Assembly (NCBI GenBank): GCA_964441735.1
Contig: CAYTVB010000037.1
Location: forward strand, 1 to 19,883
DNA: 19,883 nucleotides
Origin: JASMTM01 sp964441735
GTDB taxonomy: Bacteria; Thermotogota; Thermotogae; Petrotogales; Kosmotogaceae
Direction of reading: 5' to 3'
The translations under genes and the position numbers were made by a program. Below the pieces are notes generated by a model. It saw only the letters and a program-made list of their open reading frames with translations, had not been told where the DNA came from and searched no databases. Positions 1 to 7,985 of the stretch are shown in pieces (the first letter of the stretch is position 1; each line of letters starts with the position of its first letter).

Positions 1-371
1 TTCAAAAACAAAGGCACACACCTCGTCGCTTCGCGCCACTCCTTTCTAGAGGAGAATAAAATAACGAGAGCCCGAGAAGGACCGAATTGACGAGAGTCCG
101 AGAAAAAATCATAAATACTAAAACACGTGAACCATGAACGGTTTGCCGTGAACCGACTGGCACGGCGTTATCGTCCCGTAATCGTTCCTTAAAGTGATTG
201 GGTAAGTTGAGATCAACAAATAAAATATGTAAGTAGGAAAAGAAAAGTGAGACATTCGCTTACTGATTTAAGTATTTAAACAAGATAAAGAATAGAGAGC
301 ATAAGATTTTGGTAAAAATATGTGTATGCTTTACTAATCGAGTTGTTGTTCTAAGATAAAATGACGATGTT
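1..371. other. Gene-free left edge with GC-richer repeated sequence
   Basis: I see no supportable gene here. The first ~180 bases are clearly richer in G and C than the rest of the window. They hold two near-identical copies of ACGAGAG(C/T)CCGAGAA at 64-78 and 90-104 (26-base period). They also hold two copies of GTGAACC (127-133 and 148-154) and two overlapping, mutually exclusive stems: CGGTT 139-143 with AACCG 151-155, and GCCGTG 145-150 with CACGGC 161-166. This looks like a dispersed intergenic repeat of the genome rather than a coding or RNA gene. Bases 180-371 are AT-rich with nothing recognisable; they follow the 3' end of the gene on the minus strand. Confidence 0.5.
64..104. repeat. 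Two-copy direct repeat, 15 bp, 26-bp period
   Basis: ACGAGAGCCCGAGAA at 64-78 and ACGAGAGTCCGAGAA at 90-104 differ at one base. They lie in a GC-richer patch with no open frame of note. The repeat family is not identified. Confidence 0.7.
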
Positions 372-776
372 TTATTGTGATGCTTTGAGTAGTGCGTTTT
401 CAATGGCTTTTAGTATAACTTTACTGCTATATGTTGCAGATGTAATTACATCTACCTTCAAAGATTGTTTCTCGACAACCTTTTCTGGAATTGCTTCTGC
501 AGCCTCTCCTTTTCCGTGATCATGTTTTATCAATTCAATATTGACGATTTCATGATTACTTACAGTAACCTCTACTTCTGCTGAAACAGGAAAGACGCTG
601 TATGAACCTTTATAATTTCCATCAGGGACAGATGAAATATCAATGTTTTGTATATTTAACGCCTTAAGTTCTTCGAGATTTGATTCAATGCTTTTCATTA
701 CAAACACAAATCCAACTATGGTGATCCCAACTAATGCAAGAATAATAAATAGAATTATTTTTGATTTTCTTTTCAA
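372..776 (-). CDS. Membrane-anchored FMN-binding domain protein
   Basis: Small FMN-binding (PF04205) protein, 134 residues from the preferred start. An N-terminal membrane anchor (about residues 6-28) follows a KRK cluster, so the FMN domain lies outside the cytoplasm. Such domains are related to RnfG/NqrC and carry flavin in extracytoplasmic electron transfer. Near the C-terminus is DVITSATYSS. The family motif is (S/T)GAT, whose last Thr accepts FMN; here that Thr is kept but Gly is replaced by Ser, so covalent flavinylation is uncertain. Start choice: two GTG codons (788, 785) sit inside AGGTGGTG, which is itself a good ribosome binding site about 8 nt before TTG at 776, so TTG is the likelier start. 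Divergent from the dehydrogenase; no Rnf/Nqr partners or flavin transferase are in view. Confidence 0.8.
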   Translation of the reverse strand: MKRKSKIILFIILALVGITIVGFVFVMKSIESNLEELKALNIQNIDISSVPDGNYKGSYSVFPVSAEVEVTVSNHEIVNIELIKHDHGKGEAAEAIPEKVVEKQSLKVDVITSATYSSKVILKAIENALLKASQ

Positions 777-889
777 ATTGAACACCACCTACTTATACTT
801 TTGGTTCATAAAAAATATAGTGAATTATAACATAATAGCTTAAGATGTAGATTTTTCAATCCCGTATATAAAATGTTGAAGTTGTTTTT

Positions 890-916
890 TTGATTTTTGG
901 GAATTCAAGTTATAAT
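890..916 (+). promoter_or_regulatory. Candidate sigma-70 promoter of the dehydrogenase-kinase unit
   Basis: A perfect TATAAT lies at 911-916, preceded by TTGATT at 890-895 with a 15-nt spacer (short, but the hexamer is 4/6). It is 67 nt upstream of the dehydrogenase ATG, in the divergent intergenic region. Confidence 0.4.
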
Positions 917-983
917 CAAGCTAATAAAAGATAATTTCATTTGAGTTTTTAGGATTTTTAGCTATGGGAAGGAGGAGAATAAT

Positions 984-1982
984 ATGAAAGCTCTTCGAAT
1001 TGAAAAACCAGGATTAGCAAAGATTGTTGATATTGAGAAACCAGTTATAGAAAAACCGGAAGACCTTATCTTAAAAATTGAAGGATGCGGTATTTGCGGT
1101 ACAGATTTACATATTTATAATGGTTTGGAATTTGCTAAATACCCAATTGTTCCGGGGCATGAGTTTGTTGGTGAGATTGTAGATCTTGGGGATTTGGCCG
1201 GGCAAAAATTCAGTGTTGGTAATAGGGTTGTTGGAGATCCAAATTTATCCTGTTTTCAGTGTGAGAATTGCAGAAAAGGTTTAATTAATATGTGTACAGG
1301 TGGAATGATTAATCAGGGTGTAAACAAAAATGGGGCATTTGCTGAATATACGAAAATAAATATGAAACAGTGTTATATAATTCCCAAAAGCATTCAAGTA
1401 TCCACAGCGGTTTTGGGAGAACCAGTATCATGTATTTTACACGCATTAAGTAAAATAAAAATCAATGTTGACGATTCTGTTCTAATTATTGGTGGAGGTT
1501 CAATTGGTGCATTGATATATAAACTACTTTTTGATATTCATGGGATAAAAAGTGTAGATATTTTAGAAATTGATGAAAACAGAATCAAGGCAGCAAAAAA
1601 AGTGAATATAGAAAGAATGCATAATACTATTCCAAAATATGAAGGCTACGATTATTGTTTCGAAGCGAGTGGATCATCGAAAGCCTTTGAAGAAGGAATT
1701 AAATCTCTTAAAGTAATGGGGACCCTCGTTCAATTTGGTGTTGCAGATGAAAAATCAAGACCTGGAGTTCCTTTGTATGAAATTTATCGAAAAGAACTAA
1801 ATATTATTGGTAGTTTTGTAAATCCATTTACGATGGGAAAAGCTGTTTATCTACTTGAGCATTATCAGGATATATTTGACGGAATAGTTGGGAAGAGTTT
1901 TTCACTCGAAGAGGCTAAAAGGATCTTAGAAGGTAAAATCAATATCAAGGATTATTTGAAAACAATGGTGAACTTAGAATAG
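984..1982 (+). CDS. Zinc-dependent medium-chain alcohol/polyol dehydrogenase
   Basis: NAD(P)-dependent medium-chain dehydrogenase, 332 residues, of the sorbitol/threonine dehydrogenase type. The catalytic zinc site is visible: C38 in CGICGTDLH, H59-E60 in GHE, and E146 in GEP. The structural zinc lobe is C90, C93, C96 and C104. The Rossmann motif GGGSIG is at 170-175, with an acidic residue (E195) at the end of the next strand, suggesting NAD preference. ATG start with GGAGGAG 9-14 nt upstream. The kinase follows after 57 nt on the same strand, so the pair probably oxidises and phosphorylates one sugar or polyol. The substrate cannot be read from sequence. At 332 residues it is slightly shorter than the usual ~345. 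Confidence 0.88.
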   Translation: MKALRIEKPGLAKIVDIEKPVIEKPEDLILKIEGCGICGTDLHIYNGLEFAKYPIVPGHEFVGEIVDLGDLAGQKFSVGNRVVGDPNLSCFQCENCRKGLINMCTGGMINQGVNKNGAFAEYTKINMKQCYIIPKSIQVSTAVLGEPVSCILHALSKIKINVDDSVLIIGGGSIGALIYKLLFDIHGIKSVDILEIDENRIKAAKKVNIERMHNTIPKYEGYDYCFEASGSSKAFEEGIKSLKVMGTLVQFGVADEKSRPGVPLYEIYRKELNIIGSFVNPFTMGKAVYLLEHYQDIFDGIVGKSFSLEEAKRILEGKINIKDYLKTMVNLE

Positions 1983-2009
1983 TAAAAAGTTGGAAGAATA
2001 TTTAAAAAA

Positions 2010-2031
2010 GGGTCTGTCCCCAATAAAGGAG
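2010..2031 (+). repeat. GGGTCTGTCCCCAATA repeat (RAYT-type), copy 1
   Basis: GGGTCTGTCCCCAATAAAGGAG lies directly before the kinase ATG (2040) and includes its AAGGAG ribosome binding site. It matches the copies at 7804-7818 and 7957-7980 that flank the RAYT transposase gene. The GGG/CCC arms can form a short stem. Confidence 0.75.
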
Positions 2032-2039
2032 TTATTTAT

Positions 2040-3479
2040 ATGTCTTTATACATCGGAATTGATATTGGTACAACGAATGTGAAAACATGTGCATTTAACA
2101 AAAAGGGAGAGCTTTTGGAAACTGCAAGCCAGGCGACACCGGTCGAAAATACTGATTATGGAGATTTATTAAATGCAAGACAACTATGGGCTATAGTAAA
2201 GTCTTCAATAAAAGAAGTTATTGCAAAATGTAAGGGAACTGAATTAAAGAGTATTGGTATTACATCGATGGGAGAAACAATCATTCCTGTTGATAATGAT
2301 GGACCTCTATGGGACGGAATAATGTGGTATAACCCCGTGACAAAGAAACAATTCGAAGAAATCCTGGATCATGTCACTGAAAGAAGAATAAGAGAAATAT
2401 GTGGTTTAACCTCTAGCTGGTTTTTTTCATCTTCAAAAATTAAATTTATTAAGCAACAGCTTCCTGATGTTTACAAAAAATCAAAAGCTTTTTTAGATGT
2501 TTCTGGATTTGTAGCTTTTATGCTTACTGGAAATAAGAAAATGGACAGAACTTTTGCTTCAAGAATGATGCTGCTTGATTTGGAGAAAGGTGAATGGCAG
2601 GATGAATTTTTAGAAGCTTCAAATATTGATAGAAATAAATTACCAGAACTGTTTTGGAATGATGAACCTGGAGGTAATCTGAAAGAAGAATTGATTAAAG
2701 AATTTGGTTTAGAAAGTTCAGTGTCTGTAACAACAGCAGGACAGGATCATATCGCAGCTGCTTATGCAGCAGGAATTGTTAAACAGGAACAAGCTTTATG
2801 CTCAATAGGTACATCTGGAGCAGTTTTTGCTTGTGTAGATTTTGATACGCTTAAGTCATCTAGATTTATTGAAAATCAGTTTTTCTCTGCAGGATTTCAT
2901 GTATTAAAAGGGAAATACTATTTACTGGAAGGAACTCCAACCGGTGGTTATTGCATTGATTGGTTTTTGAAGCAGGTTTTAAACAAGAACTATGATTGGT
3001 TAAACAACATATCATTAAACAAAAATGATGTTATTTTTTATCCTCATCTTAGAAATACATTACATGGTGCTGCATTAGGAAAAATTATCAACCTTTCAGA
3101 TAAAGAAAATGCAAATACTTTAATGCAGGCAATTATGGAAGGTGTTGCTTTTGAAGTAAAGCGTTTTATAGATAGATTGGTGTATATTAAATCAGATCAG
3201 GAAGTTACTGAATTTATTGCTGTTGGAGGTGCGACTTCTAACAATATATTTATGAAAATTCTTGCAAATGTTTTGGGAAAGCCAATAAAAGCTCTTGAAC
3301 AGGCTGAATTTGCAACTAATCTTGGCGCAGCAATGATTTCTGCAGTGGCTATCAATGAGATAACTACCAATTACGTATTAAAGAATGTTCGCAAATTTAA
3401 GAATACGTTTTACCCTGATGAAGGGGATATCAGCGTGTATTATCTTGAGAAATACAAGAAATATTTAGAAAATGAGTGA
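2040..3479 (+). CDS. FGGY-family carbohydrate kinase
   Basis: ATP-dependent sugar/polyol kinase of 479 residues, normal family length. N-terminal FGGY domain begins with DIGTTNVK at 8-15 (phosphate-binding loop). The catalytic Asp is D236 in AGQDH. The C-terminal ATP-binding domain has GTSGAVFA (257-264) and GGATSNN near 397. Overall it resembles xylulokinase/gluconokinase-like members, but the active-site signature is SMGE rather than the xylulokinase QMHG, so I do not name a substrate. It follows the dehydrogenase closely and its leader is a repeat element carrying AAGGAG 9 nt before ATG. It terminates with TGA directly followed by TAA. Confidence 0.9.
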   Translation: MSLYIGIDIGTTNVKTCAFNKKGELLETASQATPVENTDYGDLLNARQLWAIVKSSIKEVIAKCKGTELKSIGITSMGETIIPVDNDGPLWDGIMWYNPVTKKQFEEILDHVTERRIREICGLTSSWFFSSSKIKFIKQQLPDVYKKSKAFLDVSGFVAFMLTGNKKMDRTFASRMMLLDLEKGEWQDEFLEASNIDRNKLPELFWNDEPGGNLKEELIKEFGLESSVSVTTAGQDHIAAAYAAGIVKQEQALCSIGTSGAVFACVDFDTLKSSRFIENQFFSAGFHVLKGKYYLLEGTPTGGYCIDWFLKQVLNKNYDWLNNISLNKNDVIFYPHLRNTLHGAALGKIINLSDKENANTLMQAIMEGVAFEVKRFIDRLVYIKSDQEVTEFIAVGGATSNNIFMKILANVLGKPIKALEQAEFATNLGAAMISAVAINEITTNYVLKNVRKFKNTFYPDEGDISVYYLEKYKKYLENE

Positions 3480-3535
3480 TAACTTTTGAGTTGGTATAGA
3501 AAATCTTGTGGAGACTAAAAAAAGAGGTGAAACAT

Positions 3536-4252
3536 TTGAAAACAGCAATATTTGTGGGTATACCTTTACTGATTATAATGGGCATTCTTTTTTGGATTGG
3601 TGATGTTTATTCTCCGACAGAAAGGGCTTTAACATATCTTGAATCAAGTGAAAGTGTTTCAGTAATCACAAATCAGGATTGGATTAAGTTTATACCAGTA
3701 CATTATGGTTACAGTACTGGAATTATTTTCTATCCTGGTGGTAAAGTAAAAGCTGAATCATATGCACCCTTAGCTTTTGAACTGGCTGAAAAGGGATATA
3801 CTACTTCAATAATAAAGATGCCTTTACATCTTGCAGTTTTAGCACCCAATAAAGCTGATAAGTACATGAGTAGCAATAAAGAAACTGAAAGATGGGTAAT
3901 TATGGGGCACTCTCTTGGCGGAGCAATGGCTGCAACTTATGCTGAAAATAATTCAAATAAGCTTGAAGCGCTGATAATGTTAGCTGCTTATCCGGCAAAT
4001 TCTGTTGATCTATCAAATAACGATCTTGAAGTTCTCTCTATTTATGCTTCAGAAGATAAAATTGCTGATAAAGACAAGATTCTTGAATCAAAAGAACGAT
4101 TACCAGAGACAACTGAATTTATTGAGATAGAAGGTGGAAACCATTCTTATTTTGGCTCTTATGGTATGCAAAAAGGGGATGGAGAAGGAACAATCACTGA
4201 AGAGGAACAAAGAAGTATGATTATTGAATTCATTGTTGATTTTCTCAATTAG
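3536..4252 (+). CDS. Membrane-anchored alpha/beta hydrolase
   Basis: Serine hydrolase of the alpha/beta fold (Abhydrolase_5-like), 238 residues from TTG at 3536. This start is chosen because AGAGGTG (3523-3529) sits 6 nt upstream; a TTG at 3506 would add ten residues but lacks a ribosome binding site. An N-terminal hydrophobic helix (about residues 3-22) anchors or exports it. Counting from 3536, the likely triad is S126 in GHSLGG, D174 in ASEDK and H203 in GGNHSYFG. FYPGG near residue 66 probably forms the oxyanion region. Substrate unknown; esterase or carboxylesterase activity is the default inference. It lies 56 nt after the kinase and 42 nt before the CPBP gene, all on one strand. Confidence 0.82.
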   Translation: MKTAIFVGIPLLIIMGILFWIGDVYSPTERALTYLESSESVSVITNQDWIKFIPVHYGYSTGIIFYPGGKVKAESYAPLAFELAEKGYTTSIIKMPLHLAVLAPNKADKYMSSNKETERWVIMGHSLGGAMAATYAENNSNKLEALIMLAAYPANSVDLSNNDLEVLSIYASEDKIADKDKILESKERLPETTEFIEIEGGNHSYFGSYGMQKGDGEGTITEEEQRSMIIEFIVDFLN

Positions 4253-4294
4253 TAAAAACATTTTTAATTGGAATAATATATGGAGGATTAGATT

Positions 4295-5236
4295 ATGGAA
4301 TACTTGAAGAGTCGAATGAAAATATTTTTTAGTGAATTCCTTTTATCCTACTGTATTATTGCTTTCTTTGTAACATATCTGATATTCAAAATTTGGTCCA
4401 ATATAAGTATGGGAGCTTCAATAGCTACTGCTTTGAGATCAGGTATAATGGGCGCTATTTTCTATTTGATAGGCTGTTTTGCTATTTCACTTCTGTCTGT
4501 GAAGAATGAAAAGATAAAAGAAAACAGTATTAGAATCTCCAATAACAAAAGCAAAATGATTATATATGTTGTCTTAGCCTATACCGCTTTTGTATTTGCT
4601 TATACATATGATTCTGTAATAAGAAGAACAAATGAAGAAGGAATTCTTTCATTTATCCCTGGCTATGATAATCTTCTGAATTTTATAAGCGAAAGAATTG
4701 CTGCTCCACTTTCAGAAATAATTGAACCTTACAGCAGAGCATATATGTTTAGTTCAGCAACTGGCGTATTATTTTATATTTTAATTCCCTTAGTTTTGTT
4801 TTCCATATTAAATTTCAAATTATGGAAAGTGTTTAATTTTAAGAACACAAGAGCAAGCTGGATCTTTGTCGTTGGATATTTGGTTATGTTTACCATGAAC
4901 AGTACTAATAATAGTTTTATATGGATGCTTCTTGCAACACTAGTATATCCAGCTCTGGCTGAAGAATTTTTTCATAAAGGAGTTGTTTTGAGATCAGTAA
5001 ACAGCTTAACAAAGAAAGTTGGAATTGCAGTAGTTGTAAGCGCGTTCATTTTCGCATTGATGCATTTCCCGGAAAGATATCTCATTACATTTAATGGGAA
5101 TATTCTGCAAACACTGTCAGAAATCATGTCAGTAGGATTGTTTTGAGTTTTCACCGGATATGGGTTTGTAAAGACAGGTACAATTCTTCCATGGATTATA
5201 GTACATGCTCTATCGAACGTTGTTAACATAATGTGA
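4295..5236 (+). pseudogene. CPBP-family intramembrane protease interrupted by in-frame TGA
   Basis: CPBP (CAAX-protease/bacteriocin-processing, ABI) membrane metalloprotease-like gene. ATG with TGGAGGA upstream. About eight hydrophobic segments precede motif 1, EEFFHK (E223, E224; the usual Arg is Lys228), and motif 2, FALMHFP (H257). An in-frame TGA at 5144-5146 stops translation at 283 residues. The same frame continues for 29 codons: VFTGYGFVKTG, then HALSN (H304, N308), the last conserved CPBP motif, ending in TGA at 5234-5236. Without the internal TGA the protein would be ~313 residues with all motifs. Read normally it loses the final zinc/active-site motif and should be inactive. A TGG-to-TGA change, sequencing error, or readthrough are all possible. 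If both TGAs were sense, the frame would end at TAA 5255-5257. Confidence 0.75.
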
Positions 5237-5257
5237 TGCAAGCTTTTGCGCAATTAA

Positions 5258-5780
5258 TATAAACAAAGATTTAATTAAATGAATAACCCTACTGGAAAGA
5301 AATAGATCTCTTATTCATTTGAAAATGGCGTCTATTCTTTATTAATTAAAAAAGCTATCATCCAGAGTTTTCCATGACTTTTTAGAGTGACGATTCCAGG
5401 ACAAAACCTCCTTTATTCAAACATATTTATAAAACTTAGAATCTTGCGGGATCTTAGTTTTTAGTGCATTTTTAAAAAATTGACTTATAGAAAAGCACTT
5501 AAAGAATTATCTGTTACTTTGTAATGTGATGAGTAGTTCCTGTATGATTTTACTGTAATTGAGGACCAATATTGAAAAATGGAACAGTAATTACAAATTT
5601 ACTTTTTTCGTTATTATCATTTTACTTCCTATGAAAATATTGAGGCGCTTTTTTCACTTTTTTAGAGCTTCTGATAATTTTTGTATTTTGTTATTCCATT
5701 AAGGTAGAATGGAAATAAGTTTAAAGATTCACACCTTTGACATTTATGTTTATAACTGATTTATTAAGGGGGATAAAACT
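5258..5780. other. 523-bp intergenic stretch, no gene seen
   Basis: Very AT-rich, with stops in all frames. It contains a perfect 10-bp inverted repeat, AAATGAATAA 5277-5286 and TTATTCATTT 5311-5320 (24-nt loop), which has no U-tract and is a poor terminator. TTGACA occurs at 5737-5742 but has no convincing -10 at the right distance. I see no RNA gene or conserved coding remnant. It may be decayed sequence. Confidence 0.5.
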
Positions 5781-6995
5781 GTGTCAAATAATAAAAGAGC
5801 CTGGATGGTTGTTTTTAGTGGGTTGGGTGTGAACCTTACTTTGGGGGTCTTGTATTCCTGGGGGATAATTTCTGCAGCTTTAATAGATAATTTCAACTGG
5901 TCTGCCACTCAAACCCAAATTCCCTACATGATAGCATCAGCTGTTTTTGCTTTTAATATGATTCCTGGAGGGAGATTACAGGATAAACTTGGACCCAGGT
6001 TGGTACTCATTGCTTCTTCAATTCTAGCTGGTGTAGGTTTTATTCTTTCTGGATTCAATCTCACTGTTACAGGTTTGACTTTCTTTTTTGGAATCATTTT
6101 TGGACTTGCCATAGGATTTGGTTATGCTTCTCCAACTCCAGCTGCAGTAAAATGGTTTCATCCGGATCATAGAGGATTGATTTCAGGAATTGTAGTCAGC
6201 GGTTTTGGTTTGGCTCCCGTGTACATTGCACCACTTACTAGCTCTTTAATCAGTTCATATGGGTTGAAAACCACCATGATAATTATGGGTATTGTGTTTT
6301 TTTCAGTCGTATTTTCTCTATCTTTTGTTATAAAAAATCCACCCGAGAACTTTGAAAAAATAAAGCTTAAGAAAAAGCCCAGGAAAAAGCATAAGACTAC
6401 CACAAAAGACTACAATATCCGTGAAGTTTTACGGACTCCTCAGTTCTATATGTTATGGACAATGTTCTTTTTTGGTACTTTTGCTGGTCTTCTAATAATT
6501 GGACAAATGTCGAAAATTGGTTTGGAACAGGCATCTATCAGTAATGGTTTCTTGTTGGTCGTTGTATACGCCATTTTCAACTTTATCGGTAGAGTTACCT
6601 GGGGTACAATTTCTGATTTTTTAGGGAGAACTGCTACCCTTTTCACTATGTTCTTGATCCAGGCTATTGTATATTTTTCTTTCAGCGCTTTAACAGATCC
6701 AATTAGTCTCCTTATTGGCAAAAGTCTGGTTGGTTTTACATTCGGAGGTATGTTAGCAATATTTCCTGTAATAACCGCAGATTTCTATGGAGAGAAGAAC
6801 CTGGGATTGAATTATGGGATGATGATTACCGCCTGGGGCGTTGGAGGAATTTTGGGTCCATTGTTGGGAGGTATATCCAGAGATGTTACCGGAGGTTATG
6901 AGATAAGCTATTTAATTTCTGCCATTCTGAGTACTGTTGGCATAATTATTAGTTTGACAGTGAAACACCCTGAAGCAAAGAAGAAAGCAGCTTAA
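5781..6995 (+). CDS. MFS transporter, oxalate/formate antiporter (OFA) family
   Basis: Twelve-helix major facilitator carrier, 404 residues, in the cytoplasmic membrane. It opens with the OFA-type block RAWMVVFSG then LGVLYSWG. The MFS loop motif GRLQDKLGPR is at 64-73, and a second copy-like motif GRVTWGTISDFLGR is in the C-terminal half. A basic central loop (KKKPRKKHK) separates the two six-helix bundles. GTG start with AAGGGGGA 7 nt upstream. The family moves monocarboxylates and dicarboxylates such as oxalate, formate or lactate; the substrate here is unknown. It stands alone, convergent with the RAYT gene. Confidence 0.88.
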   Translation: MSNNKRAWMVVFSGLGVNLTLGVLYSWGIISAALIDNFNWSATQTQIPYMIASAVFAFNMIPGGRLQDKLGPRLVLIASSILAGVGFILSGFNLTVTGLTFFFGIIFGLAIGFGYASPTPAAVKWFHPDHRGLISGIVVSGFGLAPVYIAPLTSSLISSYGLKTTMIIMGIVFFSVVFSLSFVIKNPPENFEKIKLKKKPRKKHKTTTKDYNIREVLRTPQFYMLWTMFFFGTFAGLLIIGQMSKIGLEQASISNGFLLVVVYAIFNFIGRVTWGTISDFLGRTATLFTMFLIQAIVYFSFSALTDPISLLIGKSLVGFTFGGMLAIFPVITADFYGEKNLGLNYGMMITAWGVGGILGPLLGGISRDVTGGYEISYLISAILSTVGIIISLTVKHPEAKKKAA

Positions 6996-7011
6996 TAAGT
7001 GAATTTACTTA
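6995..7011. terminator. Weak hairpin between convergent genes
   Basis: TAAGTGAA followed directly by TTTACTTA can fold into a short AT-rich stem (one G-U pair) just after the MFS stop codon and before the 3' end of the transposase. There is no clear U-tract on the plus strand, so the terminator role is tentative. Confidence 0.25.
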
Positions 7012-7033
7012 ATATTTGACTGTGGTTATTTTG

Positions 7034-7750
7034 TTAATTTTTCTTTCTTGGACGGCCTCTGGATTTTCTATCCAGATTTATGCCCAGCTTATTTTCCATT
7101 TTCTTTTTGAATTTTACTCCGAAAACCGGAATGCCTTTTTTGGTACCACTGCGTAATCTATCAACAAATTCTTTATTTTCAGGAGAGTCCAGATACTTCT
7201 TCCATTTTTCAGGATCCCATTCATAACCTAATTCATTCAAATCTGAAAGATCAATACGTATGAGTTTAGTTTCACTTTTATTTGAGTTTTTGCTTGTGGA
7301 TTTGTGATTTTTCCGGGCATGATCATACGCACTGCACCAGAAATACTTCCAGGGATATTTTACAATACTGTTTCTAACGGGATTTATTTCAACATACTTA
7401 ATGGCTTCTAATGAATGTTTTTCATCGAGGGGGCATGAATAAAACCTACCCTGCCATAAATGGCCCTTTTGGTTGTTCTTTCTATTGAAGTACTGAGAAT
7501 ATCTCATATGAGCGTTTTTAAATGTCATTGCCAGGGAATCACTATTTTCTGGAACTGCTATAAAATGCACGTGGTCATCCATTATGCAATAAGCGTAAAT
7601 TCTGAGCTTGTAACGCTTTGAAAACTCGTTGATAAATTCACAGTATTGACTTTTGTCCTTCTCTTCTTTGAAAACCCTCAGTTGGAAGTTGCTTCTTTGC
7701 ACAACATGATGTGCAATCCCCTCAAACACAAGCCTCGCTGTCCTCGCCAT
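7034..7750 (-). CDS. REP-associated tyrosine transposase (RAYT, Y1_Tnp)
   Basis: Single-tyrosine HUH transposase of the TnpA_REP/Y1_Tnp (PF01797) family, 238 residues from ATG at 7750, chosen because ARTARLVFEG is the canonical N-terminus and GGGG lies 8 nt upstream. The HUH metal motif is DDHVHF (H60, H62). The catalytic tyrosine is expected at Y119 in AIKYVEINPVRN, and GHLWQGRFYS (97-104) is the usual family block. The C-terminus is extended and ends with RKSRGRPRKK, an AT-hook-like RGRP core. RAYTs are thought to mobilise short palindromic repeats and are usually single-copy and domesticated. Three GGTCTGTCCC repeats in this window, two beside this gene, are the likely substrate. A frame extension to 7798 is unlikely to be translated. 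Confidence 0.9.
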   Translation of the reverse strand: MARTARLVFEGIAHHVVQRSNFQLRVFKEEKDKSQYCEFINEFSKRYKLRIYAYCIMDDHVHFIAVPENSDSLAMTFKNAHMRYSQYFNRKNNQKGHLWQGRFYSCPLDEKHSLEAIKYVEINPVRNSIVKYPWKYFWCSAYDHARKNHKSTSKNSNKSETKLIRIDLSDLNELGYEWDPEKWKKYLDSPENKEFVDRLRSGTKKGIPVFGVKFKKKMENKLGINLDRKSRGRPRKKN

Positions 7751-7786
7751 AAGAATTACCCCAATAAAAAAAATGAATTCACGATT

Positions 7787-7814
7787 ATTGTACCACAATA
7801 ATAGGGTCTGTCCC
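7787..7814 (-). promoter_or_regulatory. Candidate RAYT promoter using the repeat as -35
   Basis: On the minus strand GGGACA (7809-7814, inside repeat copy 2) is followed after 16 nt by TACAAT (7787-7792, 5/6 match to TATAAT). This is about 37 nt upstream of the RAYT ATG. If real, the transposase is transcribed from its own repeat. Confidence 0.3.
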
Positions 7815-7818
7815 TAAT
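7804..7818 (+). repeat. GGGTCTGTCCC repeat (RAYT-type), copy 2
   Basis: GGGTCTGTCCCTAAT, immediately upstream of the RAYT gene (whose 5' end is at 7750 on the minus strand). It differs from copy 1 by one base over 15. Confidence 0.75.
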
Positions 7819-7956
7819 CAAATTTTTAATTTGTGGAAAGTAAGTGATTTTCTTATAACTAATATAGAATATAGTTATTCGAGAAGCAGTGAAATGTAAA
7901 AAATAGTTTTTGTTATCCAAAAATCAGGGGCTGGGTCGTACATAAAATAATAAAAT

Positions 7957-7980
7957 GGTGTCTGTCCCCAATATAGGGAG
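7957..7980 (+). repeat. GGTGTCTGTCCCCAATA repeat (RAYT-type), copy 3
   Basis: TGTCTGTCCCCAATATAGGGAG ends 5 nt before the ATG of the DUF523-DUF1722 gene and supplies its GGGAG ribosome binding site, as copy 1 does for the kinase. Same orientation as copies 1 and 2 on the plus strand. Confidence 0.75.
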
Positions 7981-7985
7981 TCATT

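Noticed and set aside
5144..5146. Selenocysteine at the internal TGA of the CPBP gene.
   Set aside because: No SECIS-like hairpin directly downstream, and this protease family has no selenocysteine members known to me.
5277..5320. 10-bp inverted repeat after the CPBP gene as a terminator.
   Set aside because: All-AT stem except one G/C pair, 24-nt loop and no U-tract; kept only as a note in the intergenic entry.
5737..5765. TTGACA before the MFS gene as a promoter.
   Set aside because: The only -10-like hexamer at 17 nt (TTTATT) would start transcription beyond the ribosome binding site; TATAAC at 5751 is only 8 nt away.
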